This document shows, in pieces, positions 1 through 12,440 of a stretch of 64,000 bases of DNA. The notes beneath the pieces are model-generated. The model was not told the origin of the DNA, searched no databases, and was given only the letters and a program-made list of their open reading frames with translations. Numbering within the stretch: the stretch's first letter is position 1; every line of letters begins with the position of its first letter. The DNA lies in the NCBI GenBank assembly GCA_016617785.1, contig JADILM010000011.1:558001-622000 (forward strand), in the 5' to 3' direction. A program made the position numbers and the translations under genes. This DNA is from Sporobolomyces roseus. Lineage: Eukaryota; Basidiomycota; Microbotryomycetes; Sporidiobolales; Sporidiobolaceae.

Positions 1-453
1 TCCCTCGAATCAATTCTTCCCACTTTCACTACGAGTCCTCCAACTCCAGCGAAACCCGTCGAACGATATGCTTGGAGACCGCTGTCCCCTCTATTCAACT
101 CTGCTCCCGCCGCTCCTCCCTCCTTGGACGAGGATGATCTCGATCTCGATCGAACTCCTCGACCAGCTTCACCAACTCTTCTTCCAAACGGTTTACCTCC
201 AAATTCTCCTCCTCGAATTCCCTTGTCGGTTTCTTCAGACTCTTCCAACATCTCTACTCCTTCTTCGTCACCTTCGATCGACGACAGTCCACGGAACCTA
301 ACGAATGGTCTCTCCCTCTTATCGATGGATTCGGGCACTTCTTCCCCTCGTTCGAAACACGCCGCGAAACGAGCTCGACAGAACGAACGCAAAAAGGCGA
401 GCGCGACTACTACTGCTACACCACTAGCTACAACTTCGACGAGTATGGTTTGA
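1..453 (+). CDS. 3' end of an unknown Ser/Pro-rich protein (partial)
   Basis: An open frame enters at base 1 and runs without interruption to the TGA at 451-453. About 150 C-terminal residues are visible and the 5' part lies outside the window. The tail is rich in Ser, Pro and Thr, has an acidic patch (DEDDLDLD) near residue 42, and ends with a basic stretch (KHAAKRARQNERKK) that looks like a nuclear localisation signal. No catalytic or fold-defining motif is visible and I do not recognise the family. A disordered, possibly nuclear protein is the most that can be inferred. No ATG is needed, since the gene starts upstream. Confidence 0.6.
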   Translation, partial: SLESILPTFTTSPPTPAKPVERYAWRPLSPLFNSAPAAPPSLDEDDLDLDRTPRPASPTLLPNGLPPNSPPRIPLSVSSDSSNISTPSSSPSIDDSPRNLTNGLSLLSMDSGTSSPRSKHAAKRARQNERKKASATTTATPLATTSTSMV

Positions 454-877
454 AGAAGGAGAGAGAAGAGGTCGCAAACTACTTTGTTCGTTAAACTTTT
501 TTTCGCATATTTCGCATACCTCGTTTCTGTCGTTGGATTCGCCTATCTCTCCTACTTAGTATTCCCCCTTCTCTCTCTCTCTCTCTCTCTCTTTTCCTCC
601 AGACTCTTTTCGCTCTTTCAAGTTCTCGTTTCTATCAGTCGTTCCTTTTTCGTTCGTTCTGAATCTTTCCCATCTAAATGTTGTAATTATTACGTACGAT
701 GTGCATATTAGTCTCTCTCGATGCAGTGAGCTGTTCGATTCCACGTTTTCCCTCTGCGGAATGACACGTATTCTGAAATTTGGACTTAGCGAAATTTCAT
801 CAGAGATCCTTCCTTCTCTCTCCTCTCTTCACCTCGCTTCTACTCCAACCCAGCCGACCGAGCGGCTTCCTTCAATC
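454..877 (+). promoter_or_regulatory. LHS1 upstream region with a CT repeat
   Basis: This 424-nt gap separates the tail of the first gene from the LHS1 start. It is pyrimidine-rich, with a perfect CT dinucleotide run at about 571-592 and further CT-rich DNA up to the start codon. Such tracts are common in promoters and leaders throughout this window. No coding frame is convincing. A BiP-type unfolded-protein-response element would be expected for this gene, but I could not identify one by eye. Confidence 0.4.
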
Positions 878-3800
878 ATGACACGACCTTCAACGCGGTC
901 CTTCCTGGCCTTGCTCGCTGCCCTCCTCCTCGCCCTTTCAACCTTTGTTCCATCCATTTCCGCCGCCTCTTTACTCGCCATTGATTACGGCACAGATTCC
1001 TTCAAAGCATCATTAGTGAAACCTGGCGTGCCATTCGATGTTCTGTTGACGAAAGAGGGAAAGAGAAAGATTCAAACTTTGGTGTCGATTCGAGGGGAAG
1101 ATAGGTTTGTAGGAGGTGATGCCGCAAACTTGGTACGTTTCTACCTGTTCTCTGAGCTATTCCTCATGACCGTGGCGAGGTAGTTGACCCTGAACTTGTG
1201 TAAACTTTCGCAGGCAACTCGTTTCCCTCAAGATACTATTTCATCTGTCAAACTCCTTCTCGGTCACCCTCCCTCCCATCCACAATCACAACTACACTCG
1301 AACCTCTTCTCGACCTCTCAATCAACGACACAGAGAGGAACTCCGGCCGTTTCAACTTCGTCTTCTACTTTTCCCGTCGAGGAGGTGCTTGCGATGCAGT
1401 TCACTTTCGCAAAGGAGCTCGCAGAGGAGCAGGCGAATGAAAGCGTTAGAGAAACTGTCGTTACTGTGCCAGGATGGTATGGGGAGAAGGAGAGGAGGTC
1501 TATCTTGGATGCTGCTGAAGTTGCTGGATTGAGAGTCGTCGGTCTCGTTAACGATGGTACTGCCGGTGAGTCATCGAGACATCTCAGGATTCTGATTTTG
1601 TGCTGATTTCTTTGACCCACAGTCGCGGTCAACTACGCCATGACTCGTACTTTCCCTCCAACCCCTTCTTACCATTTGATCTACGATCTCGGTTCCGGTT
1701 CTCTTCGTACTACCCTCGTTTCTTTCAAGTCCGCCATGCTTCCCGATCCTCTATCCCTCTCCGAAACTCCCGTTCTTCGAAACGCTACTTCCGTTGAGGT
1801 TCACGGATTTGGATTCGATGTCAATGTTGGAGGATATGTTTTCGATGAGACTGTCCGGGAAATTCTCATTCAAGGCTTTGAACAAACTACGGGGAAGAAA
1901 CTTGAGGCTGGAAAGAGCGTCAGGAAGGATAAGAGGGCAATGGCGAAATTGACGAAAGAAGCGGGAAGGGTCAAGCAGGTCTTGTCTGCCAACACCGCCG
2001 CTTCAGCTAGGGTGAGTCCAAGTGATTCATCAGACTCGTTGTCAGGCTGTTCTGAAACACCCTTGAACCCTCACAGATTGAGGGATTGATTGATGACCTG
2101 GACTTCCGATTCGATGTCACTCGGGAAGAACTCGAGAAGCGTTCAGCCGACACCATCTCTCGCCTCACGAAGCCTATCTCGGAAGCTCTTGACACTGCCA
2201 AACTCAGTCTCGTATGTTCCGTAATCTCTCTACTTGTTTCCTCTTCTAACTTCACTTTCCGACAGAATGATATCGAATCTCTCATCTTTGTCGGAGGATC
2301 TTCCCGTGTCCCTATGGTACAACAAGCTGTAGCTGCTTTCGTTGGTGAAGACAAGATCGCAAAGAACGTCAACGCCGATGAAGCTGCCGTTCTTGGGGCT
2401 GGATTATACGGAGCAGGAGTTACTCGAGGATTCCGAACCAAAGACATCCGTGTTCAAGATCTATCTCTTTACGCCATCGACGTCGCCTACCAAGCTGAGA
2501 ACTCGAAAGATGGTGAGTCCTGAGCATGAACGACTACAAAAGCGTTCTCAGCTGATCTTTTTGTATTGCAGCCTCTGATCCTCGTGTTATCACCACTCAC
2601 CTATTCCCTGCCTTCTCCAAGACTGGAAACAAGAAGACTTTGACCCTCCGCAAGACTGAAGATTTCGCTCTCGATTTCAGCTACCGCAAGACAGGATCCG
2701 CCTCGTGAGCTTCGCTACTCTCTTCCTCGCTTGTTCTGAATTACAGCTAACCTCTTTCGAGACATGTAGCGACTCGCTGATTCCGTCTCACCTCTTTACG
2801 ACCACTCTCAACGGCATTTCTTCTGCCACTGCCAATCTCACGACTGAACAAAAAGCGAACGCCACTGTCACTGTCACAATCGAACTCGATGAGAGTGGTC
2901 TGATCAAGGTCGGCAAAGCTACTCTTATCCTTCGCGAGGAGGACGAAGATGTAGCATCGAAAGGCGGAGTCGCCGAGAAGCTCAAGGGACTCTTCAACAA
3001 GTTTGGATCGAACAAGGACAAGGAGTCGACCACGACGACTTCTTCCTCGGCTGGAGCTGAGTCGACTGCCGAAGCTGGAAAGGAGGATACGGGTAACTCG
3101 ACTTTGACCGACGAGGAACAACTCGAACTCGAGGAGTTCTTGAAAAGATCCCAGCTTCCTCCTGCCAAGACTAAACTCGTTGTCGAGACTGTTCAACCGA
3201 TCGAAGGTGGCGCGATGAGTACCGAGGAGAAGTCTGAAGTGAAGAAGAGGTGAGTTTCATCGTCTTTCCACGCTTTGACATCGCCAGCTCACTCTCTGTT
3301 CGCCCGACAGGTTACGAGATGCCAAAGCTTCACTTGCACGTAAACTCGCTCGAGAGGAAGCTCGCAATACTCTTGAGGCGTACGTCTACCGAGTCCGAGA
3401 CCTCCTCGATCAACCTACTTTTGTGTCGTCAAGTATCGACAGCGAAAGAAAAGCGATTCGGGAGTTGAACGACAAGTCAGGAGAATGGTTGTGGGACGAA
3501 GGAGAGAGTGCAAAGACGAATGAGTTGAAAGATAAGAAGCGAGAATTAGAGTGAGTCCAGCTGTCTTGAGTTTGATCAGGAGAGAGGCTGACTTTTCCTC
3601 TCCCTTTTCATAGGAAACTCGTCAAGCATGTTCTCACAAGATCAACCGAAGCGACTGCTCGACCTTCCCTCATCTCTCAACTCCGCGATGTCATCACCTC
3701 TTCTACTTCATTCCACTCCTCCGCCGTCGCGAACAACTCTATCGCCGACACTGTCCAAAGATTCACCTCGGACGAACTCTCGAACTTGACCAAACTCGTC

Positions 3801-4040
3801 TCTGATGCCGCGACCTGGCTAGAAGATACGATCAAGAAGCAAGACAAGCTAAAAGGACACGAAGATCCCGTCTTGAGGGTGTCGGATTTGGAGAAGAAGA
3901 TCAAAGATGTCGAGAACGAGGTGAAGAAGTTAGCGAAGAAGAAGATACCGAGAGCGAAGAAAGTCAAGGCGACTAGTACATCAGAGCAGGAGAAAGAGAA
4001 GGAAACGGCGAAAGCTGAACACAAGAAGGATGAACTCTAG
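878..4040 (+). CDS. LHS1: ER lumenal Hsp70-like chaperone LHS1 (GRP170/HYOU1)
   Basis: Nine exons: 878-1132, 1214-1565, 1623-2011, 2077-2211, 2266-2512, 2572-2704, 2770-3249, 3311-3550, 3614-4040, encoding 885 aa. The N-terminus is a clear signal peptide (hydrophobic core around residues 10-30). The Hsp70 ATPase fold follows, with AIDYGTDSFKASLV as phosphate-loop 1, VNDGTAVAVNYA, a DLGSGS phosphate-2 motif and FVGGSSRVPMVQ near the end of the nucleotide-binding domain. A long acidic and lysine-rich C-terminal region ends in KKDEL, an ER-retrieval signal. This matches Lhs1/HYOU1, the nucleotide-exchange factor and holdase that works with the ER Hsp70 Kar2/BiP in protein import and folding. The ATG at 878 is the first that opens the signal peptide. 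Length agrees with the family, and frame closure supports the intron model. Confidence 0.95.
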
Positions 4041-4197
4041 AGGTGTCAATAGAACTAGAGACGTCTCTGCAACTATTCGATGCGTTGTCTTATCATCGAA
4101 TGCACTCAGAGAACTCGCACTCGTCTTCAGTAGATCTAGACGGTTGAGACTGCTATGCGGAACAATCATTCCATTTCAAAGTCGAGCGTTCAGCGTT

Positions 4198-5926
4198 TCA
4201 AGCGGTCAGATTCGGAGCATCTACTCCATCGTCGTGAGCTCTTGCATGACTTGCGCTGGCGGTCCATCGAGAGCGTGTGAGTTGGAGAGCTTCGCTTTCG
4301 GAAACCAAAATCGCGAGCTCACGGTTTGCTTCCCTCTCACGTTGAAGAGTTTCGCTCACCTCGTGCAGTTGTTTCGAAAGACGTTCAATGATGGAGCTTT
4401 GGCTGTCAGTCTGAGTTTGCGAATCGACGAGAGCGAGAGAATCTGCCAGCGACGGAGAGCGGCTCATAGCTGCTGAACGATTGACACCTGCTGTATTGTC
4501 AAATATTAACCCATGGCTTCATAGTTAACGTGCAACGAGGAAGCAGAATCTGCTTACCCGATGTCTTCGAGCCTTTGCGCATCTTCGAAGTAGACGGTTT
4601 TGCTTGAGCTCGCAATTCTGCCTCTTTCAGCTCGTTTCTCAAGCGTTGAATGATCGCCAAGTCCTCCTTTCTCTTTTGCTTGATACTTTCGTTCTCGTTT
4701 CGAAGTTGTTTGTTCTCTTCTTCGAACCCATTGATCATGTACGCTTCGGCTCGAGATTGATAAGCACTTCGAATGACGGCTTCGATGGCTGAATCGGTGA
4801 CTCCAGCTTCGTGCAGAATGCGTCGCATCGATCGTGTAGCTTGATTATTGAGAACGCTATAGAGAACAGACGAGGATAGATGAAGCCCGTTCTGATCATG
4901 AGCGGCGAGAAGCGCGACGGCGCCTATGGCTCGAGGAAGAGAGGGTCTGCTTGGATCGTCTTCAACCTGTTTGGTGTACCACAGCAGCTCACGTCAGGGT
5001 GGGACCAACGATGTGCGGGGGTCGAATAGGAGACTTGCCTTAGTGAAGTGGATCCAACGTTTCTTGACTTCGTCGCAAATCGCATTCTTCGATATTCCAA
5101 GACACTTTCGGGCCTCATCCAGAGTGAGTGGGACTTGAGGTATACCGTTGACCGGTCTGACTGAAGGAGTATCGTCCGGGAATACGGGAGCAAGTGCATT
5201 CGACATTGCACTCGTGGCGTAGAAGGCGTCCGGTAGAGTTGCTCGAAGCTGGTGTCGTACCTCGTCGGAGAGAAGCTCGTAGAACATGCTCTCCAAACGG
5301 TTTGCTGCTTGGTAAGAACGTGATAGTCCACTTTCACCCTCAGCGATCTCGGTGCAGTTGTCTCGCAGTCGGCTCGGCAATTCCTGGCTGTGTCTCTTGT
5401 TGTCCTTCACTTGTGACTTTTCTTTGTCGGCTGAGGCGGCTGTTCGAGATGCGGGAGCGGGGTTCGAAGCAGTCAACATCGAGTTTACGAAAGCAGGTCG
5501 AATGTTCGCAAGGATTCCGAGCACGAGAGTCGCGGTGACAGCGAGTGTGGCTCCGTTCAGTATCTTGATTTGACTCAATGGCTGCATAACAAACACGCAG
5601 AAGGATAGTAAGCGAAGGCTAGCGTCGACATAAATCATTGAATGAAGATCGTGACGAACTTGATCTTTCTTATGCTCCTCTCTCGCAGCCTCGATTCTTC
5701 CGACAAGTTCGACCATATCTGGAGGGGATTCGACGTCATGCTCCAGACCGAAGAATTCGTAGGCTTCTTGTTCCGAAAGGAGTTGGAAGGTTACCGGCTC
5801 TTGCTGGATTCGCTTGTCTCTAGCCTCGTGAAGGAATTTGAATTCTGCAGTGGATAGCGAGTCATGATCTTGCGAGGTGGAGCTACTTGCCGAAGGATTA
5901 GGAGACCTTGGGCGCGAGGTAGGCAT
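4198..5926 (-). CDS. Unknown membrane protein with C-terminal coiled coil
   Basis: Three exons on the minus strand (5926-5039, 4966-4558, 4490-4198) give 529 aa. The first intron has a GC donor (GCAAGT); the second ends at a CAGCAG tandem acceptor. Residues about 100-150 hold hydrophobic stretches, including ILNGATLAVTATLVLGILA, probably one or two membrane spans. Residues about 280-360 form a helical region with the pattern LTLDEARKCLGIS...ALLAAHDQNG, faintly like helical repeats in some ubiquitin proteases; I do not regard that as an assignment. From about 380 onward a heptad-rich Glu/Lys/Arg region predicts a long coiled coil. It is tail to tail with LHS1 (157 bp apart). No enzymatic motif is seen. 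Function unknown; possibly an organelle-anchored scaffold. Confidence 0.7.
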
Positions 5927-6309
5927 CTTGGGAGATGAAAGTCAGAACGGATCTCGAACAGGTCTAGGAGCGGTGTCGGTAGCTTGTAGGTCTTTGGGTG
6001 AGTATTTCGAAGTAATGCCGCGAGTCGGGAGTCAAGGAAGCGTGGAGAGTCAAATGAAGCAAGAGAAGAGACGAAATTCGCGGACTGCAAGTCCTCGCTC
6101 GCAATTCAATTCGTTTCTGAACGCCTTTTATTTGTTCACGAGCACAGCTCGACGAGAGCAGCGTAGGAAGCTTCTGCAGATACAGGCGGAAACGAGTAAA
6201 GAGATGTCGACGAGTCTTTATCGCAGAAAGCAAATCTCAATGTCTTCAAAACCGTGCAGCTTCCTTCTATCTATTCCATTCCCCATCCCTCTCCCATCCA
6301 TCGCAAGAT
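5927..6309 (-). other. Spacer between RPA49 and the coiled-coil gene
   Basis: This 383-nt interval holds the RPA49 3' end region and the promoter and leader of the downstream minus-strand gene. Short frames exist, but none has splice or motif support. I see nothing else in it. Confidence 0.4.
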
Positions 6310-7848
6310 CTATCTGCCCTTTGCCTTTCCTTTCCTCTCTTTCGGGAACTCCAACGGTACTTTCAAACTAGCCTTCTTCATCTTTGCCGCCTCCGTAACC
6401 GTTTCCGCCATTCCTGCTGCAACGAGCTTCTCTCTATCCGTTGCCGAAGGTACGATGAGTTGACAACCTAAAGATCTGAACAATTCTTGAACCCTACGAG
6501 TCACTCATTCGAATGAGGTTAAGTCTGAGATTTCGAGTGAGGAGAGAGAGATAGAAACGTACTTCTTGCTACCCATTCCCAAATCATCAGCGATACTGTT
6601 TACATCGGTACTATATCCATCGATCCTCAACACCAATACCAACAAATAACTCAACAATTTCAACTCCATGAAACTCGTCACTTTCCTCTGTTCCCCTCCA
6701 CCACCTCCAACTCTAACTCCCTCTGTATACCTCTCGATCAAATGATCAATGACTGCAGGAGGAGGTTTATTGAGTCGTTCTACGAGTTTCGAACGATCGA
6801 CGGGTTTCCCAGGAAAGACTGATTGTCTGAATTGAAAGAGGTAGGACAAGTGAATGACGAGTTTCAAACGTTCCCGGTCTTTCTTCGAAGGGTTTGGTAA
6901 TTCACCTTCGACGGCCGAACGCGAAGGAAGTAATTGTTTGAATTTCGTCCAGAGGTATTGGGCGCGCTTGTAAGGGAGGAGTTGTAATCGTTCTTTTACT
7001 CCAGGTGCCGTGAGGAAAGGGGTGAGATCGATAGAGTTCAATTCGGAGGGTGTGATGATATCTGATAAGGAGTAAACTTGTTGAGGGGTTTGGGCAGAGA
7101 AGTTTGGGGGAGGGATAGGTCGTGCGAGGTTTGCAGATTGTTCGACCGATTCAGAGGTGGGTAAAGAAGCGGAAGCGGTTTGGATCGAAGCTTGCAAGTG
7201 GTTTTGAAGTCCTTTCGAAACTGAACCGGTACCGAACGATTCTTCGTTGAGTTTGTTTCGTTGTTGAGCGTTCAAAGCCCTGATTGCTTTCTTGGTTCCG
7301 AACGTCGAACCCAACAGAGCTCGTTGTGCCGTCATGAGGGATTGGTGATCTCTTGAAGCGAGGGATTCGGGAGTAGGTTTGAGGGATTTGATCGATGGAG
7401 TGAAGAGGTGAAGGGGAGCATGATGGAGAGTGAGGGAATTGGTACGAGGATTGTGAACTCCCAACATGTATTCCGTCGAGTAACCTTTCTCTTCTCCTCC
7501 TACTTCTTCAACCGATGAACCCAAGTGATTGCGAGATTCGAATTCAATGTCGTCGGTTTCGGCAGCGAGGAGAGAAGAAGAAGATTGAGATTCAGAGGAA
7601 GTGTAGAGAGAGTAAGGAGTTTTCGAAGGAGGTTGCGCAGATGGGAATAGTGCTATACAATGAATGATATCGAGGTTATTTAGCAGGTCCTTGTAGTGAG
7701 GGTATCGAGAGGGAGAAGAGGGAGAGAAGATTAAAAAAGAATTGAACGAACCGAGAGCAGGAGATGGAACTGGGTTAGAATTCGAGGCTAGTGATACTCG
7801 GATAGGTTCACCCTGAGGTCCTTTTTGCTTCTTGCGTGTATCTGCCAT
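6310..7848 (-). CDS. RPA49: RNA polymerase I subunit RPA49
   Basis: Two exons (7848-6563, 6493-6310) encode 489 aa. The N-terminal third fits the A49 dimerisation domain that pairs with A34.5: a short basic start, then a beta-rich segment including GVHNPRTNSLTLHHAPLHLF. The C-terminal half fits the A49 tandem winged-helix region (LKLVIHLSYLFQFRQSV, TSFMELKLLSYLLVLVLRIDGY, ending in the second exon with VQELFRSLGCQL). The protein stimulates Pol I initiation and elongation on rDNA in the nucleolus. It is somewhat longer than yeast A49 (415 aa) because of a Ser-rich insert. It starts about 270 bp from SET2 in a head-to-head arrangement, so the two share a promoter region. Confidence 0.9.
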
Positions 7849-8119
7849 GACTGTTTAGATGAAAGTGAAGTGGATGAAATCAAGAAACAAGTTCAACTAA
7901 AACTTCGACTCTACTACTCACTCGAGTGATCGGATACTCGCACAGAATCGCTTAACTCTACGCTCGCTACAAGGGTTTCAACTCGAATCTACCGGGAATC
8001 GAAGCAAAGTTGACTGGTTCGCTCTCTCTCTCTCACACTCACTCTCTCTCTCGCTCGCTCGCTTAATCCGAACCTCATCCACAGCTACATCCAGTAGTCT
8101 AGCGAGGACAGCAGTAGGA
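7849..8119. promoter_or_regulatory. Divergent promoter of RPA49 and SET2
   Basis: The 271-nt gap between two divergent start codons must hold both promoters. It contains an interrupted CT/CTCG microsatellite at about 8020-8064 and no open frame. No TATA box is obvious. Confidence 0.5.
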
Positions 8120-11100
8120 ATGACGACGAGTTCACCCGATACTCCCGCTTCTCCTCAATCTTACGATCACCAAAAACAACATTCAACTTCAACTATTCAA
8201 ACTCTACCGCCTAGACCTCTACAAGGACACAACCAACGTGAGTACCTTGCGATTGTCACGAACCGGCGTCATTGATTGACGTTTCCCCTCACTTGTCCCA
8301 ATTTTACATTTCAACTCGATTTATTTAGCAGAAACTATGCCAAATTCTGTCAATCCAGCCTCAACAGCATCATCTACAGATCAACAAGGGTAAGCTACTC
8401 CCCACTTTCCTCTCTCTCCCTTGATGTCTTGCTCTCGCAAACCTTGGAATTACATTCACCACATAAACTTACGCGTTTCCCTCTCTTCCTTCGTAGCTCT
8501 TCCACACTACTCAAGATGTCACATTCTCTCCCCGCCAGACCTACCACGAGCGCTCCCATTCCCTCAACTTCCTCCTCTTCCACAAACCTCAAACCAATCC
8601 CAAACCTCTCGCACCACCTCCCACCTCGACCCCAAACTTCGATCGCTTCACCGCATTCCAAATCTTGTTCCTCTACAAATTCAGCCACCACTTCGTCACT
8701 CCCCCCAAACCCAATGAAGCGAGATTCCCCAACTCCTAATTCACTCAAATCACAACAAGAAGAAGAAGAATCGAAAGTTTTCACCAAGACCAGTAGCAAT
8801 GGTACCTCATCAATTCAAGTCAAAGTGAAAGAGGAAGAAGAAGAACGTAAACCATCATTACCAATTCCATACCCTTACGCTTCTACCTCAGCTCCCATCT
8901 CTTTAATCGATTCACGTCGGGACTCATTTGCCTTACCTTCGACTTCAACCTCTCGTTCAAACTCCCCAAGAGCATCGAGACCTCATTCTGGTTCGATCAC
9001 TCCCGTTGAACCCTCAAACAGGGTGGTAAAGAAGGAAGATAGTATTAGTGCTAGTGATGGGGAAGAGAGTGAGAGTAAGGGAGAGGATAAGAACGATAGT
9101 CCGATTAAGAAGAGGAGTACGACGAATGGGAAGGGGAAGGGAAAAGGGAAAAGAGGCGAGGTGGAGAGTGAACCTCAGTTGATCGGTCATTTACCTTCTG
9201 CAGAGGAAGCTGTACGTCTACTGTCCTCTCCCATCTATCGTTCGAGGAGGAATTCGAGCTGATGGAGGGTAAGAGGTGTCGTACAGGCTGGAAAAACGTA
9301 TACCGAGATTGGAGAATGTAGTTATTTTTCAAAAGGATTGGGAAACGTTCCTTATTACGATCCGGATAATTCTAGGTGCGATTGTACTTATAGATCAGGT
9401 AAAGTTTTCTCTCTCTCCCTTTCTTTCTTCTGAACGAGTTGTAATAAGAGGTGAGTGCTGATTTTTGCGAAGAGGGTTTTTTTTTTTTTTTGCGGGGGAG
9501 TGCAGGTGAACCAGATTCTGAACAAGCTTGTGGAGAGTACTCGAATTGTATGAATCGAATGATGCAGATTGAATGTGAGGCGGGAGATTGTAGGTGTGGT
9601 GGAAGATGTCAGAATCAAAGGTGAGCCGTTTTGCGTCTCTGCTGATTGCGTTTCCCCTCAGAAGCGCATGCAATTTCTACCACTGTACAGCGGGAAAGAA
9701 TTCGCTGATGCTATTTTGTTGAACGCGCTCAATAGGTTTCAGAACAAAGAATACGCACCGATCGAAATTGTGAAAACTGAAAAGAAAGGATTTGGAGTAC
9801 GAGCGACTCAAGATCTCACCTCGGACACGTTCATTTACGAGTACGTCGGAGAAGTGATTGGACCCGCACCGTTCGCTCGCAAAATGAAGGATTACGCTCA
9901 AGAAGGGATCAAACATTTTTATTTCATGGCTCTCGACAAAGAAGTTTTCATCGATGCTACGAAGAAAGGTGGGAAGGGGAGGTTCTTGAATCATAGTTGT
10001 AACCCTAATTGTCAGGTTGCGAAATGGACCGTTGGCAAAAAAATGAGGATGGGAATTTTTTCAAAGAGGGAGATTAGGAAGAATGAGGAATTGACTTTTA
10101 ATTATAATGTCGATCGATATGGGTGAGCTTTTCTGATCTTCCAATCTCTTTTTGTATCCATAGAGACTGATTGGTAGGTGAGAAGGATCACAGTCACGTT
10201 GCGCAAGAATGTTTCTGTGGAGAACCGAATTGTGTTGGATTCATCGGAGGAAAGACTCAGACTGATATCGGAGGAATGGATGATCTTTACATCGATGCAT
10301 TGGGTATCGCAGAGGAAGTCGAAGCGTTGGGATTGAAGGGAAACAAGAAGAAGAAGGGCAAGAAATTGGACGAGGATTTCAACGTGCGTCCCCTTCATCT
10401 GATCTTCAGCGCTTCTATGCAAGGACGCTGATCCGACGAAGAAGATGTACAGCCTATCATGACACCGATTCCAGCGGAAGATGTACCGAAAGTATCGTCT
10501 GCTATTCGTCAAGCTTTACAAACAAGGAGGATTCTCGAGAAATTACTTCAGAGGGTCAACGTGAGCACTTCCATCTCTTTCCACTTCTCAAAAACCTGAT
10601 TGACATTCTTCGGACGTGTAGCTCACGGAGGATGAGGAAGTCCAAAGACAATTGCTGCGTCTTCACGGTCTTTCTTTGATGAATAACATCCTGAAAGAGT
10701 ATCCGAAAGATGACGAGGTCATCATGCTGGTATGTAATTGCATTCTGATGATCGTTTCCCAATGATAGCTGATCATCGGAGTGAGTGTCGCTGTACAGGA
10801 TCTTCAAATCTTGCAAAACTGGAAATTCCAAACCCGAAACAAGATTGAAACGAGTAAGATTGAGGATCAGCTCAAGAAGTTTGTCGATTACGAGGATGAC
10901 AAGATTGCCAACATGGCTGAAGGGGTGAGTGCTTTCGCTGAACTCGAGAGCGTTGATCGAGGAAACTAATTGTCCATCTTCAAACCTAGCTTCTCGCTTC
11001 TTGGAGTGAATTGACCCTTGGTTTCCGAATCCCGAAAGCTCAACGAGTGCGTTCAATTGCACGCGACTCAACCTTTCATGGCTATAGCTGACTTGATCGC

Positions 11101-12154
11101 TTTCGCAGGACGCAAACGACGAAGCTGATCTCAAACGACCGTCTCATTTCGATATCGAACAACTCTCGAAGCGTGCACGAGTCGACGAATCACCAACACA
11201 AGACTCTGAACCTTTCGACCGATCAATCTTTGTTCGACCCGAAGCGAACAACGTCTCGACTCCTCTCGCTCGACCTCGCAAACTTCCTCCAGGTTGGTCA
11301 GTAATCCGAGGAGATGATGGACGAGAACACTACCGCAACGATTACACTGGTGCTACTCAATGGGTGATTCCGAGTGTCGCTGCTGAACCTCCTCAAGTTA
11401 AACAAGTTCAGGTTCAAGCGATGGATGCGAATGCTTTGATTGCTGAAGCTGAACGAGCGGCGAAAGAGGCGAGGGAGGAAGAGAGTAGGAGGATAGCAGA
11501 GGAGAAGAAGGAACGAGATAGGGAGAAGGAAGAGAGACATAAGAGGAAGAAGGAAGAGAAGATTGAGAAAGAGAGGGCTCAGAAGGAGAAGAAAGTTATG
11601 GGGTTGTTCTCGAATGTGGTTGTCTCGACGATGAGCAAATACAGGAGTCAATTCGAAGCAGAGGCGTTCAAGAAGAGGGCGAAAGAGGTAAAGTCTATAT
11701 TGTGCTTTACCCGTTGAAGGAAATCGCTGACCCACTTCTCCTCTTGTAGGTCACTCAAATCTTGGTCGACAAGGAGAAGAAACGTCCTACTTACGACGAA
11801 GACGTCTACGAAGCTCTCTCCGTCGAGAAGGAGACGAAAGTGAAATCATTCGTCAAAGACTGGGTCAAGAAACTCCTCGAACGCAAGAAGGGAGGACGTT
11901 CCTCCTCTTCCTCTACTCCTCGACCTCCTTCCTCTGCTTCCAAATCTCGCCCTACCCTCTCTACCGAAAATTCTTCCTCTTCTACCCCTCGAATTCAAGG
12001 ACTCGATTTCGATTCCCCGGCTACTCCTCAAACTGTCCAGATGGACATTGACACGCCCAAGAATGGAGACTCTACTGCCAGTGGAGGAGGAACACCTCCC
12101 GGATCACCCCCTTCTCGTCGTGCTCAACCTTTTGTTCCTCGAGCGATAATCTAA
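8120..12154 (+). CDS. SET2: Histone H3K36 methyltransferase SET2
   Basis: Thirteen exons: 8120-8237, 8332-8389, 8497-9211, 9287-9398, 9506-9620, 9736-10122, 10194-10383, 10453-10560, 10622-10729, 10799-10924, 10990-11046, 11109-11687, 11750-12154; 1025 aa. After a ~300-aa disordered start, the order is a Cys-rich AWS region (about 310-372: [25 protein letters not shown]); the SET domain (about 373-500) with the SAM/catalytic motif [11 protein letters not shown] and FNYNVDRYG; a post-SET Cys cluster ([15 protein letters not shown], about 503-520); a WW domain (about 756-787, [17 protein letters not shown]); a charged coiled coil; and an SRI domain (about 872-945) that would bind phosphorylated Pol II CTD. 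This architecture defines Set2, which methylates H3K36 during elongation. The spliced mRNA closes in frame. Confidence 0.96.
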
Positions 12155-12440
12155 CCCTATCTATCTCTCTCTCCTCTCTTCCACCGACGAAATCGCATTT
12201 GCATTTAGTTCTCTTTCGTTCCTGTATATCCTACGAAGTACTACCTTGTTGCAACGCAAATATCGTTTTGTTTTCGCTCTCATTTCTGCTCTTGGAGACT
12301 TCGAATCGACGAGACTCGGACTCGCTTCTTCCTCTCCTCTCTCTCTTTCCTTTCTCTCTTTCCCTTCTCTCTGACATTTCATCTCTCGCTCAGCTTCCTC
12401 CCGCCAACACCTCACAGTAGGAAGCGACAATACCTCAAGG

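Noticed and set aside
571..592. CT microsatellite as a special element
   Set aside because: Pyrimidine tracts occur before most genes here; ordinary promoter or leader composition.
8421..8717. 98-codon ORF overlapping SET2 exon 3
   Set aside because: Out of frame with the SET2 exon, which joins correctly to its neighbours; no independent support.
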